Notes: generated by a model not told the origin, from the letters alone. DNA of 64,000 nucleotides from Gillisella terrae (GCF_004801395.1 NZ_SSOA01000002.1:496001-560000); one strand, 5' to 3'. Shown: positions 1 through 10,258, numbered from the stretch's first letter. A program made the numbers and translations.

Positions 1-390
1 TGGAATGCTATAGCCAAGTTCACCAACGCCAAATGCTTTGGCATCCCGCAGCATATCGCGCCCGGCACCTGTCCTCTCCAGATCGCTCCAACTAAACGGC
101 TGGTTACTCTCCATGGCCTTCAAAACCACAGGATCGATGCTCACATAGTTTTTCGTCAGGTAATGCCCTACCCAGCCCGCTGGATAGGTGGATCGCACAA
201 AAGGAGAATCGACCATGGACACCGTATTCTGGATCACATGGTAGGTCGCGTACTCAACCTGATAAATCGTACACAGCGCTCTCAGGGCAGAAATGACATC
301 AGAGGCGTTTTTTACCGCCTCCAGCGCTTTTTTTTGAACAGTTGCTTGAGTCCGCTCCATGGCGAGACTTGGTGCAGAAAGCTCATCCAT
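1..390 (-). CDS. LuxR-family regulator, autoinducer-binding domain (3' part missing)
   Basis: The gene begins at the complement of 390 and runs off the left edge, leaving 130 codons. The translation shows the N-acyl-homoserine-lactone-binding fold of LuxR/TraR/LasR regulators: an N-terminal helix, then [14 protein letters not shown] followed by SIDPVV, then FSWSDLE and a '[10 protein letters not shown]' strand. In this family the WxxxYxxxNYxxxDPVV stretch lines the acyl-lactone pocket, and a DNA-binding HTH follows further on. That HTH lies outside the window, so DNA binding is inferred. The start ATG at 390 has an AGG about seven bases upstream; a second in-frame ATG at 360 is possible. No luxI-type synthase is visible nearby, so this may be a LuxR solo, although the gene could lie to the left. 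Confidence 0.8.
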   Translation of the reverse strand, partial: MDELSAPSLAMERTQATVQKKALEAVKNASDVISALRALCTIYQVEYATYHVIQNTVSMVDSPFVRSTYPAGWVGHYLTKNYVSIDPVVLKAMESNQPFSWSDLERTGAGRDMLRDAKAFGVGELGYSIP

Positions 391-493
391 TTTTAACCTG
401 CACATAAAACAGAATGGAAATAAAAATAAACTGCACAACACAATCACGAAATGTGATGCGCGCTATCGTCGAAAATTCTGGAGGATTTTAAAA

Positions 494-570
<77 letters not shown>

Positions 571-1005
571 ACCCGCTCCTAAGAGCAAGGTTGACTTAGA
601 GTCTTTGCCCCTCGGGCGCAAGCCTAAAATTGCAGCTTCTTCCAAAAAAATATCGCTTTGAACAGAAGGATGTCGATCAGCCGCACTATGGATAAGCTGT
701 TACCGGAACCGGCTCTGCCATGCTGGCTTTTTGCGCCTATCCACCAGAGTTGGCAATCAAACACACCTACAGCGCCGTGCGCCATTTATGGCGCACAAAG
801 GACGCTGTAACACTTTTAAGCTGCTGCATAATTCCTTAAATCGATTCCGATTTAAGGAATTATGCAGTAGTGGGTAAAGGATTATATTAGAAAGATAATT
901 TGAGATTGGAGCAGGTATCGCGGAACATAAAAATAAACATAAAATCTAACCACCCGCCGGGGAACCAATAGCTGCTGTCCGCGTTCTGAAGAGCGGAGAA
1001 AAAAC
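571..1005. other. Gene-free stretch containing one repeat element
   Basis: No reading frame here has a ribosome-binding site and coding character. The only recognisable structure is the two-palindrome repeat at 768-870. The remainder should hold the promoter of the tRNA-Pro (571 upward, minus strand) and of the DUF982 gene (before 1006), but I could not assign clear boxes. Confidence 0.6.
768..870. repeat. RIME-like two-palindrome intergenic repeat, copy 1
   Basis: The element is 103 bp and consists of two consecutive hairpins. The first starts ACAGCGCCGTGCGCC, has a TATGGCGCAC return arm and closes with GGACGCTGT. The second is CTGCATAATTCCTTAAATCG facing its near-perfect inverse ending in TTATGCAG. 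The same sequence recurs at 6553-6655 and 23567-23672. The architecture (about 105 bp, two large palindromes, intergenic, multicopy) fits the Rhizobium-specific intergenic mosaic elements known from Rhizobiaceae. The family name is from memory, not from alignment. Confidence 0.75.
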
Positions 1006-1251
1006 ATGACAGTAGACAGAAAATTTGAACGACCAATTTCCCTCGTTATCGAGGGCTCTCACCACGTTATTGGATCGATTCGGGAAGCCGCCTGGATTCT
1101 TGCAGATCGATGGCCCGATTTTTCCAGCACCTCTTTTCGTAAAGCATTGGCAGCTTGCGCGGATGCGCTGGAGGGTAAACGTTCGGCCGCCTACGCCAGA
1201 CGGGCTCTGCTGGTTGCAGCGCGTCGGGACAAGATTGACATCGCGGTGTGA
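1006..1251 (+). CDS. DUF982 domain protein
   Basis: This 81-residue protein has the layout of DUF982: a short beta-rich start (FERPISLVIEG), then SIREAAWILADRWPD, a central AACADALEGKRSA segment and a terminal AR-ALL-AA helix. DUF982 proteins are small, of unknown function, and expanded in Rhizobiales, often on plasmids and in accessory regions. A GGAG lies about eight bases before the ATG. It stands alone: a repeat precedes it and a convergent MerR gene follows. Family membership is fairly sure; function is unknown. Confidence 0.8.
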   Translation: MTVDRKFERPISLVIEGSHHVIGSIREAAWILADRWPDFSSTSFRKALAACADALEGKRSAAYARRALLVAARRDKIDIAV

Positions 1252-1307
1252 TGTCAATCGTATCGGGCGGCAATGCGAGAGAAAAAAGCTTTACTGCGCG
1301 GATTGCG

Positions 1308-1838
1308 TCAGCGGACCTGATCGAGCAAGCGTTTGCATTCAAGAAGATCAAACAGGGTTTCCTGCAACAGAGCCCTGTCTTCTTTATTTATGGAGCCTTT
1401 GCCGAGTGAAATCTCCGGCACACCATCATCGCCGCCGCCAAACCCGAAAAACCGGCTTGCCGGGCGAGGCTTGACCTGCCCCACCACCTGATCATCATCC
1501 AGCCCCAAGGACGGTTCATCGTTGATGGTCTGGCCTGCGGCCACCAGCGCTTCCATGGTTGCAAGATCACCTGATGCGACAGCGACAACAAACTTGTTAC
1601 CGTTTGTTTTCAGAAGTTTCTGCACACCCTTGATGGTGTAGCCGTGATCATAAAGCAGATGGCGAATGCCCTTCAGCAATTCCACATCGTCGGGACGATA
1701 ATAGCGACGACCGCCGCCTCGCTTCAAAGGCTTGATCTGCGGAAAGCGTGTTTCCCAAAAACGAAGCACATGCTGTGGCAGATCAAGATCGTCCGCCACT
1801 TCGCTGATTGTGCGGAAGGCGTCAGGGCTCTTATCCAA
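1308..1838 (-). CDS. MerR-family transcriptional regulator
   Basis: The N-terminal winged helix is unmistakable: [14 protein letters not shown], then [11 protein letters not shown] and a [11 protein letters not shown] segment, followed by the [15 protein letters not shown] helix. The acidic C-terminal half (about residues 75-176) is unlike classic metal-sensing MerRs and has no metal-binding cysteines. I place the start at a TTG (1838), eight bases after GGAG, giving the [14 protein letters not shown]-terminus, which agrees with the start I remember for rhizobial homologues; an upstream ATG at 1889 would add 17 residues. It is the last gene of the DUF177-plsX-fabH-ihfA-merR block, an arrangement common in alphaproteobacteria. 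Its target is unknown. Confidence 0.85.
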   Translation of the reverse strand: MDKSPDAFRTISEVADDLDLPQHVLRFWETRFPQIKPLKRGGGRRYYRPDDVELLKGIRHLLYDHGYTIKGVQKLLKTNGNKFVVAVASGDLATMEALVAAGQTINDEPSLGLDDDQVVGQVKPRPASRFFGFGGGDDGVPEISLGKGSINKEDRALLQETLFDLLECKRLLDQVR

Positions 1839-1967
1839 TACAATCGCTCCATCATGTCGAATTGGAATGACTTGCCTGCTCAGGATCAAGCGGCGGGTTC
1901 GTCACCCACCAGACTCAACGGCTCTTGAACCCTTGTCAGGCAATATCCATAATGTGTTTTGAAAAAT

Positions 1968-2306
1968 TCAGTGCGCAGGGTTGGCAGGCTTCTGCTTGGC
2001 TTTTCTGGCCAGATGCGAACGAAGAATACGCTGCTTCAACACATTGGACGCCTTGAAGGTCATAACCTTGCGTGGGGAAATCGGCACTTCCTCGCCGGTC
2101 TTGGGGTTGCGGCCAATACGCTCATTCTTCGCGCGCACCTGAAAGGTGGCAAAAGAGGAGAGTTTGACCATCTCGCCGCGCACAATTGCATTGCAGATCT
2201 CATCGATAACCGTTTCGACCAGTTCCGCAGATTCAGTGCGAGAGAGACCAACCTTGCGGAAAACCGACTCAGCCAAATCCGCCCGCGTCACAGTTTTGCC
2301 TGTCAT
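1968..2306 (-). CDS. ihfA: Integration host factor subunit alpha
   Basis: The protein has 112 residues and belongs to the HU/IHF family, with [20 protein letters not shown] at the N-terminus, the [20 protein letters not shown] beta-arm that intercalates into DNA, and [12 protein letters not shown]. The GRNPKTGE sequence is the IHF-alpha-type arm tip. IHF bends DNA as an alpha/beta heterodimer and assists recombination, replication and sigma-54-dependent transcription. The C-terminus has a basic tail ([11 protein letters not shown]) longer than in E. coli, as is usual in rhizobia. It sits between fabH and merR, 96 bp downstream of fabH. Confidence 0.95.
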   Translation of the reverse strand: MTGKTVTRADLAESVFRKVGLSRTESAELVETVIDEICNAIVRGEMVKLSSFATFQVRAKNERIGRNPKTGEEVPISPRKVMTFKASNVLKQRILRSHLARKAKQKPANPAH

Positions 2307-2402
2307 AGCATCCCGTCCGTTTATCCATTAATACCGTTGAAGCGAGAGAGTATTGATCCAATCCCGATCGGTCAAGCGCCCTAACAACTTGTTTTTGCGT
2401 CA

Positions 2403-3374
2403 TTACCAGCGCAACAGCACTGCACCCCAGGTAAAGCCGCCGCCCATGGCTTCCAAAAGCACGACATCGCCCTTCTTTAAGCGCCCATCGGCAACAGCCA
2501 CAGACAGCGCCAACGGAATGGAGGCAGCAGATGTATTGCCGTGATTCTGAACGGTCACCACAACTTTTTCCAAAGGAATGCCAAGCTTTTTGGCCGAGCC
2601 ATCAATGATTCGTCGGTTTGCCTGGTGAGGCACCAGCCAATCAATATCAGCCGCTGTCATGTGAGACGCTTCAAATGATTGTTCGATCACATCGGTAATC
2701 ATGCCAACTGCGTGCTTGAACACTTCACGGCCTTCCATGCGCAAATGGCCGACTGTGCCGGTGGTGGAAGGGCCACCATCAACATAGAGCTTTTCACGAT
2801 GTGCGCCATCGGAGCGCAAATGAGCGGTCAACACGCCACGATCTGCGTTTGTCCCCTCACCCTCTGCCGCCTCGAGAATCATAGCACCAGCACCGTCGCC
2901 AAACAAAACGCAGGTGGTGCGATCTTTCCAATCGATAATACGCGAGAATGTCTCGGCACCAATCACCAGCACGCGCTTGGCCAGGCCGCCGCGAATATAG
3001 GCATCTGCCGTGGTCACCGCATAGACAAAGCCGCTGCACACCGCCTGAACATCAAAGGCAAAGCCATGGCTCATGCCCAAGCGGTTCTGGATGTTCACAG
3101 CCGTGGCTGGAAACGTATTATCGGGCGTCGAGGTCGCGCAGATGATCACGTCAATATCAGCGGCCGTCAGACCTGCGGCTTTCAACGCCGCTTCGGCGGC
3201 TTCTGCGCCCAGCGACGCGGTGGTTTCGCCTTCGCCAGCAATGTAACGCTGCTCAATGCCGGTGCGCTGAACAATCCATTCGTCGGTTGTATCAACGATG
3301 GTTTCCATCTCGCGGTTAGTTAATACTCGCTTGGGCAAAGATGCGCCAACACCGCGAACAACTGAACGAATCAT
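2403..3374 (-). CDS. fabH: Beta-ketoacyl-ACP synthase III
   Basis: FabH condenses acetyl-CoA with malonyl-ACP to start type II fatty-acid synthesis. The catalytic triad is readable: Cys in AVCSGF (about residue 112), His in VPHQANRRI, and Asn in NHGNTSA. The N-terminal [15 protein letters not shown] strand and the [14 protein letters not shown] motif are also typical. I choose the ATG at 3374 (MIRSVVRG, 323 residues, the usual length), with AGGATATACAGAAA before it. The longer open frame to 3428 would overlap plsX. It lies 19 bp downstream of plsX, so the two are probably cotranscribed. Confidence 0.96.
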   Translation of the reverse strand: MIRSVVRGVGASLPKRVLTNREMETIVDTTDEWIVQRTGIEQRYIAGEGETTASLGAEAAEAALKAAGLTAADIDVIICATSTPDNTFPATAVNIQNRLGMSHGFAFDVQAVCSGFVYAVTTADAYIRGGLAKRVLVIGAETFSRIIDWKDRTTCVLFGDGAGAMILEAAEGEGTNADRGVLTAHLRSDGAHREKLYVDGGPSTTGTVGHLRMEGREVFKHAVGMITDVIEQSFEASHMTAADIDWLVPHQANRRIIDGSAKKLGIPLEKVVVTVQNHGNTSAASIPLALSVAVADGRLKKGDVVLLEAMGGGFTWGAVLLRW

Positions 3375-3393
3375 TTTCTGTATATCCTGTTCG

Positions 3394-4440
3394 TCACGCT
3401 GCTTCCGGCCCGACGCTCGTTGGCTCAAAAGCGTGATAAAGTTTCAAGTCATTTTCGATTTTCTGGGTCAGGCCATTTCGGACCATGTCGTATCCAACCT
3501 CAATGGCCGCTGCAAACCCCTCTGCATCGGTTCCACCATGACTTTTTATGACAATACCATTTAATCCGAGAAAGACGCCGCCGTTGACCTTGCGGGGGTC
3601 CATTTTCTCGCGAAGCGCATCGAAAGCACCTTTGGCAAAAATATAACCAATGCGTGACAAAAGACTGCGCGACATGGCGGCCCGCAGATAAGTGGCAATC
3701 TGCTTGGCTGTGCCCTCTGCTGCCTTCAAAGCAATGTTTCCGGTAAAGCCTTCCGTGACCACAACATCCACGGTGCCTTTGCCCAGATCATCGCCCTCGA
3801 CAAAACCATAATAATTGAGGCTATCAATATTGGCATCGCGCAGCAGCCGACCGGCTTCACGCACCTCTTCCTGACCCTTGATCTCCTCAACCCCGACATT
3901 CAAAAGGCCAATGGTCGGGCGCTTGATTTCGAACAGCGCGCGCGCCATGGCACCGCCCATAACGGCAAAATCAATCAATTGCTTGGCATCGGCACCAATC
4001 GTGGCACCAATGTCGAGCACAATGCTTTCGCCTTTCAAGGTTGGCCAAATACCCGCAATGGCTGGCCGCTCGATATCGGCCATCATCCGCAGGCAGAATT
4101 TTGCCATGGCCATCAGCGCACCAGTATTGCCCGCAGACACAGCCACATCGGCATCGCCGGTTTTAACCGCTGCAATCGAGCGCCACATGCTTGACACGTT
4201 ACGGCCACGGCGGAGCGCCTGGCTTGGCTTTTCATCCATGCTGATGGCCACATCGCAATCGTGAAAGACCGATTTTTCCTTGAGCTTAGGATATTTTGCC
4301 AGCAGAGCTTCACATTTGGCGCGCTGGCCAAACAGCACGAACGTAATGTCCGGATGGCGCTCCAGCGCCTTCGCTGCCCCTGGAATGACAACTTCAGGAC
4401 CGAAATCGCCCCCCATGACATCGAGAGAAATCTTGACCAC
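3394..4440 (-). CDS. plsX: Phosphate acyltransferase PlsX
   Basis: PlsX makes acyl-phosphate from acyl-ACP, the donor used by PlsY in phospholipid synthesis. The 348 residues match the family: [16 protein letters not shown] at the start, then [10 protein letters not shown], the [15 protein letters not shown] segment and [13 protein letters not shown]. The protein is cytosolic and membrane-associated in characterised bacteria. It is followed directly by fabH, the standard plsX-fabH pair, and preceded by about 200 bp of non-coding DNA that separates it from the DUF177 gene and may carry its own promoter. Confidence 0.96.
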   Translation of the reverse strand: MVKISLDVMGGDFGPEVVIPGAAKALERHPDITFVLFGQRAKCEALLAKYPKLKEKSVFHDCDVAISMDEKPSQALRRGRNVSSMWRSIAAVKTGDADVAVSAGNTGALMAMAKFCLRMMADIERPAIAGIWPTLKGESIVLDIGATIGADAKQLIDFAVMGGAMARALFEIKRPTIGLLNVGVEEIKGQEEVREAGRLLRDANIDSLNYYGFVEGDDLGKGTVDVVVTEGFTGNIALKAAEGTAKQIATYLRAAMSRSLLSRIGYIFAKGAFDALREKMDPRKVNGGVFLGLNGIVIKSHGGTDAEGFAAAIEVGYDMVRNGLTQKIENDLKLYHAFEPTSVGPEAA

Positions 4441-4648
4441 GCGTCTTTATCCCTTCTTTTCACCACCGGGTGAAATTTTGGCCAAAATACTGGTTTTGAC
4501 CCTGCACACAACACATTTGTGCTAAACTTCGCCGGTGTTATTCGCAGGCTGCAATGCCGCGCATGGAGCATCCGGCATTAAAGCTGCTTAGTTTATTGTT
4601 TTATTGCGCTTTTCTATTCAGAAAAAACTGCCTCCCCACAGAACAGGT

Positions 4649-5212
4649 CTAGTCTTTTTTCCAGTCCTTTAAAGCAGCAAAAGGTGACGGGCGAATGATC
4701 TCGGCCCCTGTATCTTCGATATGGCCAGAAAACTCGGCATCCGGTTTGCGCGGATAAGGGTCAATCGCCATCGCCGCAAACTCGGTCACCAGAGCACCGG
4801 CATCAATTGTGTCACCAACAAATGGTTCTGGCAGGTCCGGGCCTTCAGGATCAACAACCATTTCGCCGTGCCCATCCAGCATCAAGCGCGCAAGCTTGGA
4901 GCCTTCCGGCACATAGACCTGCTCAAGCTGCTCGTTGATCTTGCACAGAACAGGCTCCAGTGTGACCACGCAGGCCTGCTCAAGTTCGCCCTCGACGGTG
5001 CCCTTGATGCGCACGCCATCTTTTTTCCAGCGTGAAATCTGTAAGTCCGCCTTGAGGAAGCGCACATTCAGCACTTTCCACAGCTTGGCTAGCCCAATGA
5101 GCTCGCTCTCATTGGCTTCTAAATGCACCTTCACCGCATTGGCGGAGATGTGTCCGACCTTAACGGCGTAGGAAAAAGGATTTTCCATATCACCCAAACC
5201 CTGCAATTTCAT
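4649..5212 (-). CDS. DUF177 (YceD-like) protein
   Basis: This 187-residue protein has the DUF177 layout found upstream of rpmF/plsX in bacteria: an N-terminal VGHISANAVKVHL strand, KVLNVRFLKADLQISRWKKD, a central EGELEQACVVTLEPV motif, then an acidic half ending in PFAALKDWKKD. YceD has been linked to 23S rRNA accumulation and ribosome assembly in some bacteria; its role here is inferred. The ATG at 5212 overlaps the stop of the upstream chaperone gene as ATGA, which suggests translational coupling. The ATG at 5188 (MENPFSYAV) is an alternative start. Confidence 0.85.
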   Translation of the reverse strand: MKLQGLGDMENPFSYAVKVGHISANAVKVHLEANESELIGLAKLWKVLNVRFLKADLQISRWKKDGVRIKGTVEGELEQACVVTLEPVLCKINEQLEQVYVPEGSKLARLMLDGHGEMVVDPEGPDLPEPFVGDTIDAGALVTEFAAMAIDPYPRKPDAEFSGHIEDTGAEIIRPSPFAALKDWKKD

Positions 5213-5757
5213 TGTTGGCCCTGCTCTTCCGGGGACGGCAGCGCAATGGAGCCGGTAACAACGGCCTCTTCGGGCGTATTTACCAGCTCCGTCTCAGCCA
5301 GCATAGCCCATTGAGCCAGCCCGACCATATCCGCTGCATCTGTTTGTTGCGGGTGTATATTGCGTTTCAGCGCGGCTGCAAGCCCTTGGCTGTCTTTTTG
5401 ATCAAGAGCCTGACCATAAGCCTCAAGACGCCCATAAAACATTCCTGCCAGTTTTTTCATACGCTTGGGCACCGATTGATCCCCGATTCCCAGCTCGCGG
5501 ATGGAATGATCTATATCCTGAAAAAAGGCATCAATGATTTCCTGGGCTACTTCCTGCCCGCTCGCTTGTGATTTTGTGGTGCGCCGCAAATAGAGAATCA
5601 TCACCAGAGACAGCATCTCAAACCGCCCCATCACCGTATCTGGCACGTCCAGTCGCAGGTAGAAATGGGGTATGCGCGCGGCCTGCGTCAGAAGAGCATA
5701 TTGCCGATCGACAATCTGACGGTTGTTCTTTCTGGTCTTGAACAAGTCAAAAATCAT
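5209..5757 (-). CDS. Ubiquinol-cytochrome c chaperone family protein
   Basis: The 182 residues show the CBP3/UQCC1-like fold needed for cytochrome bc1 assembly: IPHFYLRLDVPDTVMGRFEML, then ILYLRRTTK and a QEIIDAFFQDIDHSIRELGIGD segment, then KRMKKLAGMFYGR. In mitochondria the homologue guides cytochrome b maturation; in alphaproteobacteria the gene is usually linked to DUF177 and plsX, as here. I use the ATG at 5757 (MIFDLFKTRK), preceded by AGG at eight bases, rather than the longer open frame to 5823. The 281 bp to the divergent OmlA gene must hold both promoters. Confidence 0.88.
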   Translation of the reverse strand: MIFDLFKTRKNNRQIVDRQYALLTQAARIPHFYLRLDVPDTVMGRFEMLSLVMILYLRRTTKSQASGQEVAQEIIDAFFQDIDHSIRELGIGDQSVPKRMKKLAGMFYGRLEAYGQALDQKDSQGLAAALKRNIHPQQTDAADMVGLAQWAMLAETELVNTPEEAVVTGSIALPSPEEQGQQ

Positions 5758-6038
5758 GACAATGCCTACTTTACTGGTTTGGCAGGGGCGCAACCGCCTG
5801 GCCGATGTTGCATGATGACGCAAGCTGGTTTACCGAAGCAATGGTGAATTGCAATGCCGCTTGCCTGATCCGCCATTGTGCAGACCGGGGTGGTGGCCAA
5901 TAGACGTGATATTATTTGGACAAAGCATATCATTGCAAGTTGCCTTTGCGGTTTCCCCGGAAAGGACACAATGATATGGGCAACACTCTGCTGCTTTGAC
6001 ACACAAGCGGGCACAAGAGAGAGCGGGCACGAGAGAGC

Positions 6039-6548
6039 ATGATGGGAGACGCATCATTGAAGAGACGGTATTTCCAGCCGCACGTTAAAACCGTGGGCAT
6101 GGCTGCGATAACCCTGCTGATCGCAACGGCTGGGCTTTCCGGCTGCCAAACGAGCGAAATCTATCACAACGGTTACATTGTTGACCCGCAGGCGCTTGAG
6201 CTGGTGCCGGTTGGCTCCAGCCGTGAGCAGGTCTTGCTCAGCCTTGGGACGCCATCGACCACGGCGACCTTTGACGGTGAGGTGTTCTATTACATCTCTC
6301 AGACCCGCAAGCGTCCTGTTGCCTTCATGAAGCAGCAGATTGTGTCGCAACAGGTTCTCGCCATCTATTTCAACAAGGATGGTGTCGTCACCCGGCGCGC
6401 CAATTACACACTCAAGGATGGCAAGGTCTTTGATATGGTGTCCAGCACCACGCCAACAGGCGGCAGAGACATGACCTTCCTGCAACAGATTCTGTCTGGC
6501 GGCGGCGGTGGTGCCAACAGCATGAAGAACATGCTGGGCATGCAATAA
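6039..6548 (+). CDS. bamE: Outer-membrane assembly lipoprotein, BamE/OmlA family
   Basis: A signal peptide with a lipobox (ATAGLSGC, Cys about residue 36) marks this as a lipoprotein. The SmpA/OmlA domain follows: HNGYIVDPQALELVPVG, then SREQVLLSLGTPSTT, a FYYISQTRKR strand and VLAIYFNKDGVV. BamE-type lipoproteins stabilise the BAM complex that inserts beta-barrels in the outer membrane. The glycine-rich tail (SGGGGGANSMKNML) is a feature of alphaproteobacterial members. ATG ATG gives two adjacent possible starts. A repeat and a terminator lie immediately downstream. Confidence 0.88.
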   Translation: MMGDASLKRRYFQPHVKTVGMAAITLLIATAGLSGCQTSEIYHNGYIVDPQALELVPVGSSREQVLLSLGTPSTTATFDGEVFYYISQTRKRPVAFMKQQIVSQQVLAIYFNKDGVVTRRANYTLKDGKVFDMVSSTTPTGGRDMTFLQQILSGGGGGANSMKNMLGMQ

Positions 6549-6552
6549 GCCT

Positions 6553-6655
6553 TACAGCGCCGTGCGCCATATATGGCGCACAAAGGACGCTGTAACACTT
6601 TTAAGCTACTGCATAATTCCTTAAATCGATTCCGATTTAAGGAATTATGCAGTAG
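6553..6655. repeat. RIME-like two-palindrome intergenic repeat, copy 2
   Basis: This copy is almost identical to the one at 768-870, with the same two hairpins and only a few substitutions (TATATGG in the first loop, CTACTGC for CTGCTGC between the hairpins). It starts four bases after the stop codon of the BamE/OmlA gene, so it will be in that mRNA's 3' end. A 13-base fragment of the element's start (TTACAGCGCCGTG) recurs at about 6705-6717, next to the hppA stop. Confidence 0.78.
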
Positions 6656-6672
6656 AGCTCGACACAAAGAAA

Positions 6673-6699
6673 CCCGCGGCGATCGACCGCGGGTTTTTT
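6673..6699 (+). terminator. Rho-independent terminator after the BamE/OmlA gene
   Basis: CCCGCGG and CCGCGGG form a 7-bp GC stem around GCGATCGA-type loop bases and are followed by TTTTTT. It ends transcription from the BamE/OmlA gene ahead of the convergent hppA. Confidence 0.85.
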
Positions 6700-6723
6700 A
6701 TGCTTTACAGCGCCGTGCCCGGA

Positions 6724-8862
6724 TCAGCCAGCAAGCACGGCCAACAGCAGCAGGGCGACTATATTGGTGATCTTGATGGCGGGGTTGACCGCAGGACCGG
6801 CCGTATCCTTGTAAGGATCGCCAACAGTGTCGCCGGTGACCGAGGCCTTGTGAGCTTCCGAGCCCTTCATATGGCGTGTGCCGTCTTTGTCGACAAAGCC
6901 ATCCTCAAAGCTCTTTTTGGCATTATCCCAAGCACCACCACCTGAGGTCATGGAAATGGCCACAAACAGGCCGTTGACAATCACACCCAGCAAAGACGCA
7001 CCCAGCGCTGCAAAAGCGGATGCTTTTGAGCCAGACACCAGCAGCACGCCGAAATAGACCACCAGCGGAGCCAGAACCGGCAAAAGCGATGGGATCACCA
7101 TTTCGCGAATGGCGGCCTTGGTGAGAATATCCACGGCGCGGCCATAATCGGGCTTGTCAGTGCCTGCCATAATGCCGGGCTTTTCCCGAAACTGGCGGCG
7201 TACCTCCTCAACAATCGAGCCTGCCGCACGGCCAACCGCTGTCATGGCAATGCCGCCAAACAGGTAAGGAATCAGGCCACCGAAAATCAATCCGGCCACC
7301 ACATAGGGATTGGACAGGCTAAACGAAATATCGCCAATGCCTGCGAAATAGGGATATTTGTCGCCATTGGCGGCAAAGAATTGCAGGTCGTTGGAATAGG
7401 CCGCAAACAACACCAGCGCACCCAGCCCGGCAGAGCCAATGGCATACCCCTTGGTGACAGCCTTGGTGGTGTTGCCAACCGCATCGAGCGCGTCGGTGGA
7501 TTTACGCACTTCCGGCGGCAGATGAGACATTTCAGCAATGCCACCGGCGTTATCCGTGACCGGGCCGAAAGCATCAAGGGCGACAATCATCCCGGCAAGG
7601 CCAAGCATGGTGGTCACGGCAATGGCGGTGCCGAACAGGCCTGCCAATTGATAGGTGCCGATGATGCCGCCAACGATGACAAGCGCAGGCAGCGCGGTTG
7701 ACTCCAGGGAAACAGCCAGACCCTGGATGACATTGGTGCCGTGACCGGTGACCGATGCCTGTGCGATAGAATTGACCGGGCGCTTGTTGGTGCCGGTGTA
7801 ATATTCGGTAATCACCACAATCAGCGCCGTGACCACCAGACCAAGAAGACCGCAGATAAACAGGTGCGTGCCTTTGATTGCCATGCCACCCACCGTGCCG
7901 ATCTCTCCCCAGCCAATGGTGAGCTGGGTTGCGACAGCAAGGCCGATAATCGACAACAGGCCGGTGACAATCAAGCCTTTGTAGAGTGCGCCCATGATCG
8001 AGCCATTAGTGCCGAGCTTGACGAAGAATGTGCCAACAATGGATGTGAGAATGCAGGTGCCGCAAATGGCCAGAGGATAGACCATGGCGCTTTCAAGCAC
8101 AGCGCTCCCGGCAAAGAAAATTGCCGCCAGCACCATGGTGGCAACCACCGACACGGCGTAGGTTTCAAACAGGTCTGCGGCCATGCCAGCGCAATCGCCA
8201 ACATTATCGCCAACGTTATCGGCAATGGTGGCCGGGTTGCGCGGATCATCCTCTGGGATACCGGCTTCGACCTTGCCGACCAGATCGCCGCCCACATCTG
8301 CACCCTTGGTGAAAATGCCGCCGCCAAGCCGGGCGAAAATGGAAATCAGTGATGCACCGAAGCCCAAGGCCACCAACGCATCAATCACCTCGCGCGAGCC
8401 GCTGGCGTGACCCAGTCCGACGGTGAGAACAAAATAATAAAGGGAGACACCCAGAAGGGCGAGGCCCGCCACCAGCATGCCGGTGATGGCACCGGATTTG
8501 AACGCTATGTCCATGCCAGCCGAAAGGCTTTGGGCGCAGGCCTGTGCTGTGCGTACATTGGCGCGAACCGACACATGCATGCCGATAAAGCCCGCAGCAC
8601 CCGACAGCACCGCACCAAGGAGAAAGCCGATAGCTGCTTCACCCGACAACAGCCACCAGGTCAAGACAAACACCACCGCACCAACGGCAGCAATGTTAAG
8701 ATATTGACGCGCCAGATAGGCCTTTGCGCCCTCGCGGATATAGCCCGCAATTTCCTGCATGCGTGGCGTGCCCTGATCGGCCGCCAGCACAGACTGCGTT
8801 GCCCAGACCGCATAGGCCACAGACACCAAACCACATAGAATTACGCCCAATAGAACTGCCAT
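6724..8862 (-). CDS. hppA: K+-independent membrane H+-translocating pyrophosphatase
   Basis: HppA couples pyrophosphate hydrolysis to proton pumping across the membrane. The 712-residue polytopic protein contains the catalytic loop [18 protein letters not shown], then [20 protein letters not shown], and a C-terminal [15 protein letters not shown] motif that binds the Mg-PPi substrate. In the [10 protein letters not shown] motif the residue after GNTT is Lys, which in this family marks potassium-independent enzymes (potassium-dependent ones have Ala there). I use the ATG at 8862 ([11 protein letters not shown]), with GGAGG seven bases upstream. Agrobacterium-type H+-PPases have been associated with acidocalcisomes; the ppk/ppx genes further on fit polyphosphate storage, but that link is inference. 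Confidence 0.96.
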   Translation of the reverse strand: MAVLLGVILCGLVSVAYAVWATQSVLAADQGTPRMQEIAGYIREGAKAYLARQYLNIAAVGAVVFVLTWWLLSGEAAIGFLLGAVLSGAAGFIGMHVSVRANVRTAQACAQSLSAGMDIAFKSGAITGMLVAGLALLGVSLYYFVLTVGLGHASGSREVIDALVALGFGASLISIFARLGGGIFTKGADVGGDLVGKVEAGIPEDDPRNPATIADNVGDNVGDCAGMAADLFETYAVSVVATMVLAAIFFAGSAVLESAMVYPLAICGTCILTSIVGTFFVKLGTNGSIMGALYKGLIVTGLLSIIGLAVATQLTIGWGEIGTVGGMAIKGTHLFICGLLGLVVTALIVVITEYYTGTNKRPVNSIAQASVTGHGTNVIQGLAVSLESTALPALVIVGGIIGTYQLAGLFGTAIAVTTMLGLAGMIVALDAFGPVTDNAGGIAEMSHLPPEVRKSTDALDAVGNTTKAVTKGYAIGSAGLGALVLFAAYSNDLQFFAANGDKYPYFAGIGDISFSLSNPYVVAGLIFGGLIPYLFGGIAMTAVGRAAGSIVEEVRRQFREKPGIMAGTDKPDYGRAVDILTKAAIREMVIPSLLPVLAPLVVYFGVLLVSGSKASAFAALGASLLGVIVNGLFVAISMTSGGGAWDNAKKSFEDGFVDKDGTRHMKGSEAHKASVTGDTVGDPYKDTAGPAVNPAIKITNIVALLLLAVLAG

Positions 8863-8982
8863 TCCAAAGCCTCCCTCTTTGGAGCACTCCTCTTCCAAGG
8901 GGCGCTCGGGTTCCAGTGGAGAGAGAGTGCGCTTTCCAAACGGCAGCCGTCAAGGGTGGTCAGAACAATGGATAGACAGATA

Positions 8983-10215
8983 TCAATTAACGGCAAGACG
9001 GCGCTTGGCCCGGACGATCTCCAGCACAATCAGCGCAAGACATACGAGGGTTACCGGCCAGATCACCAGATTCATCACCGACCAACCGTAGGCGGTAAAA
9101 ACCTTACCCGACGAAAAGGATGACAGCGCAACGGTGCTGAACAGGACAATATCGTGAAATCCTTGCACCTTATCAGCCTCTTGCGGACGATAGCTGGAAG
9201 CAACGATGGCGGTTGCACCGATAAAGCCGAAATTCCAGCCAATACCCAGCAGCACAAGGGCTGCCCAGAAATTCCAAAGCTCAACGCCTGCATGAGCCAC
9301 CAGCGAGCAGGCCATCAGCACCAACAGCCCTGCCCCCACCACACGCTCGGCACCAAAGCGACGAATGAGCTTGCCGGTGAAAAAGCTGGGGCCAAACATG
9401 GCAATCACATGCCATTGAATGCCAAGCGTTGCCTGCCCCGTGGTAAAGCCACAGCCAATCACCATGGCCAGCGGCGCGCCTGTCATCACGAATGTCATCA
9501 GCGCATAGGTGCAGATGCCGCAAAACATGCCAGTGGCAAAACGCGACGTGGTGATGATCTCACCAAGCGGCAGCGCCGCAACGCCATCAATGGCGGCAGC
9601 GCCTGAATTTTTGGGAAGGTGAACAAAGGAGAGAATGGCAATTGCCGCCAGCATCAGCGGCACGAGTGCCACAAACGCACCTGCAAAAGGCACAGGCTCG
9701 AGCAGGTCTTTCATCCAGATGGCAATTTGCGGGCCAATAATGGCCGAAACAATGCCACCCGCCAGAATCCATGAAATGGCCTCGGCCTTGAAAAAGCTGG
9801 GCGAGACATCGGCAGCGGCAAAGCGGATTTTCTGGGTGAACCCACCCGAGAGGCCAATCAGCACCATGCCGACAGCGAACAACCAGAAATTCATCTCGAA
9901 AAGCGCAAGCGTGGCCACAAGCCCGCCCGCCAAGCCCAAAGCTGCGCCGACCATAAAGCCGACTTTTTTGCCCAAAAGCCGCGCAAAAATGGCAACCAAC
10001 ACCGCGCCAAAAGCAACGCCGAGATTAAAGCCCGTCACCGGAACCGTCGCCAAGGACTTATCCGCGCCCAAAAGCTGATAGCCAGCCAGGCCACCCAGAG
10101 AAATGGCAAGCGGCGCTGCCGCGCCCAGAATGGCCTGCGCGGCTGTTAAAATGCCAACATTGCGCTTGGCCGCGCGCAGTTGACTGTCCATATTTGTGCC
10201 CGCGTCCATCGTCAT
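8983..10215 (-). CDS. Major facilitator superfamily transporter
   Basis: About 410 residues with twelve hydrophobic helices. Helix 1 runs ILTAAQAILGAAAPLAISLGG, with a basic cytoplasmic loop RLLGKKVG between helices 2 and 3 in the MFS position, and a second half starting near ATGMFCGICTYALM. The FAAADVSPSFFKAEAISW segment replaces the usual helix-4 arginine signature. Substrate is unknown. It lies between nusB (44 bp upstream) and hppA (downstream, same strand), so it may be cotranscribed with ribH-nusB. An ATG at 10191 (MDSQLRA) is an alternative start. Confidence 0.85.
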   Translation of the reverse strand: MTMDAGTNMDSQLRAAKRNVGILTAAQAILGAAAPLAISLGGLAGYQLLGADKSLATVPVTGFNLGVAFGAVLVAIFARLLGKKVGFMVGAALGLAGGLVATLALFEMNFWLFAVGMVLIGLSGGFTQKIRFAAADVSPSFFKAEAISWILAGGIVSAIIGPQIAIWMKDLLEPVPFAGAFVALVPLMLAAIAILSFVHLPKNSGAAAIDGVAALPLGEIITTSRFATGMFCGICTYALMTFVMTGAPLAMVIGCGFTTGQATLGIQWHVIAMFGPSFFTGKLIRRFGAERVVGAGLLVLMACSLVAHAGVELWNFWAALVLLGIGWNFGFIGATAIVASSYRPQEADKVQGFHDIVLFSTVALSSFSSGKVFTAYGWSVMNLVIWPVTLVCLALIVLEIVRAKRRLAVN

Positions 10216-10258
10216 GCCCCACTCATTCTGTCAGCAAGGCATGATTAGCAGCCGGTTG

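Noticed and set aside
6024-6040. Direct repeats of GAGAGAGC near the BamE/OmlA start as an operator
   Set aside because: Low-complexity sequence close to the ribosome-binding site; no clear symmetry.
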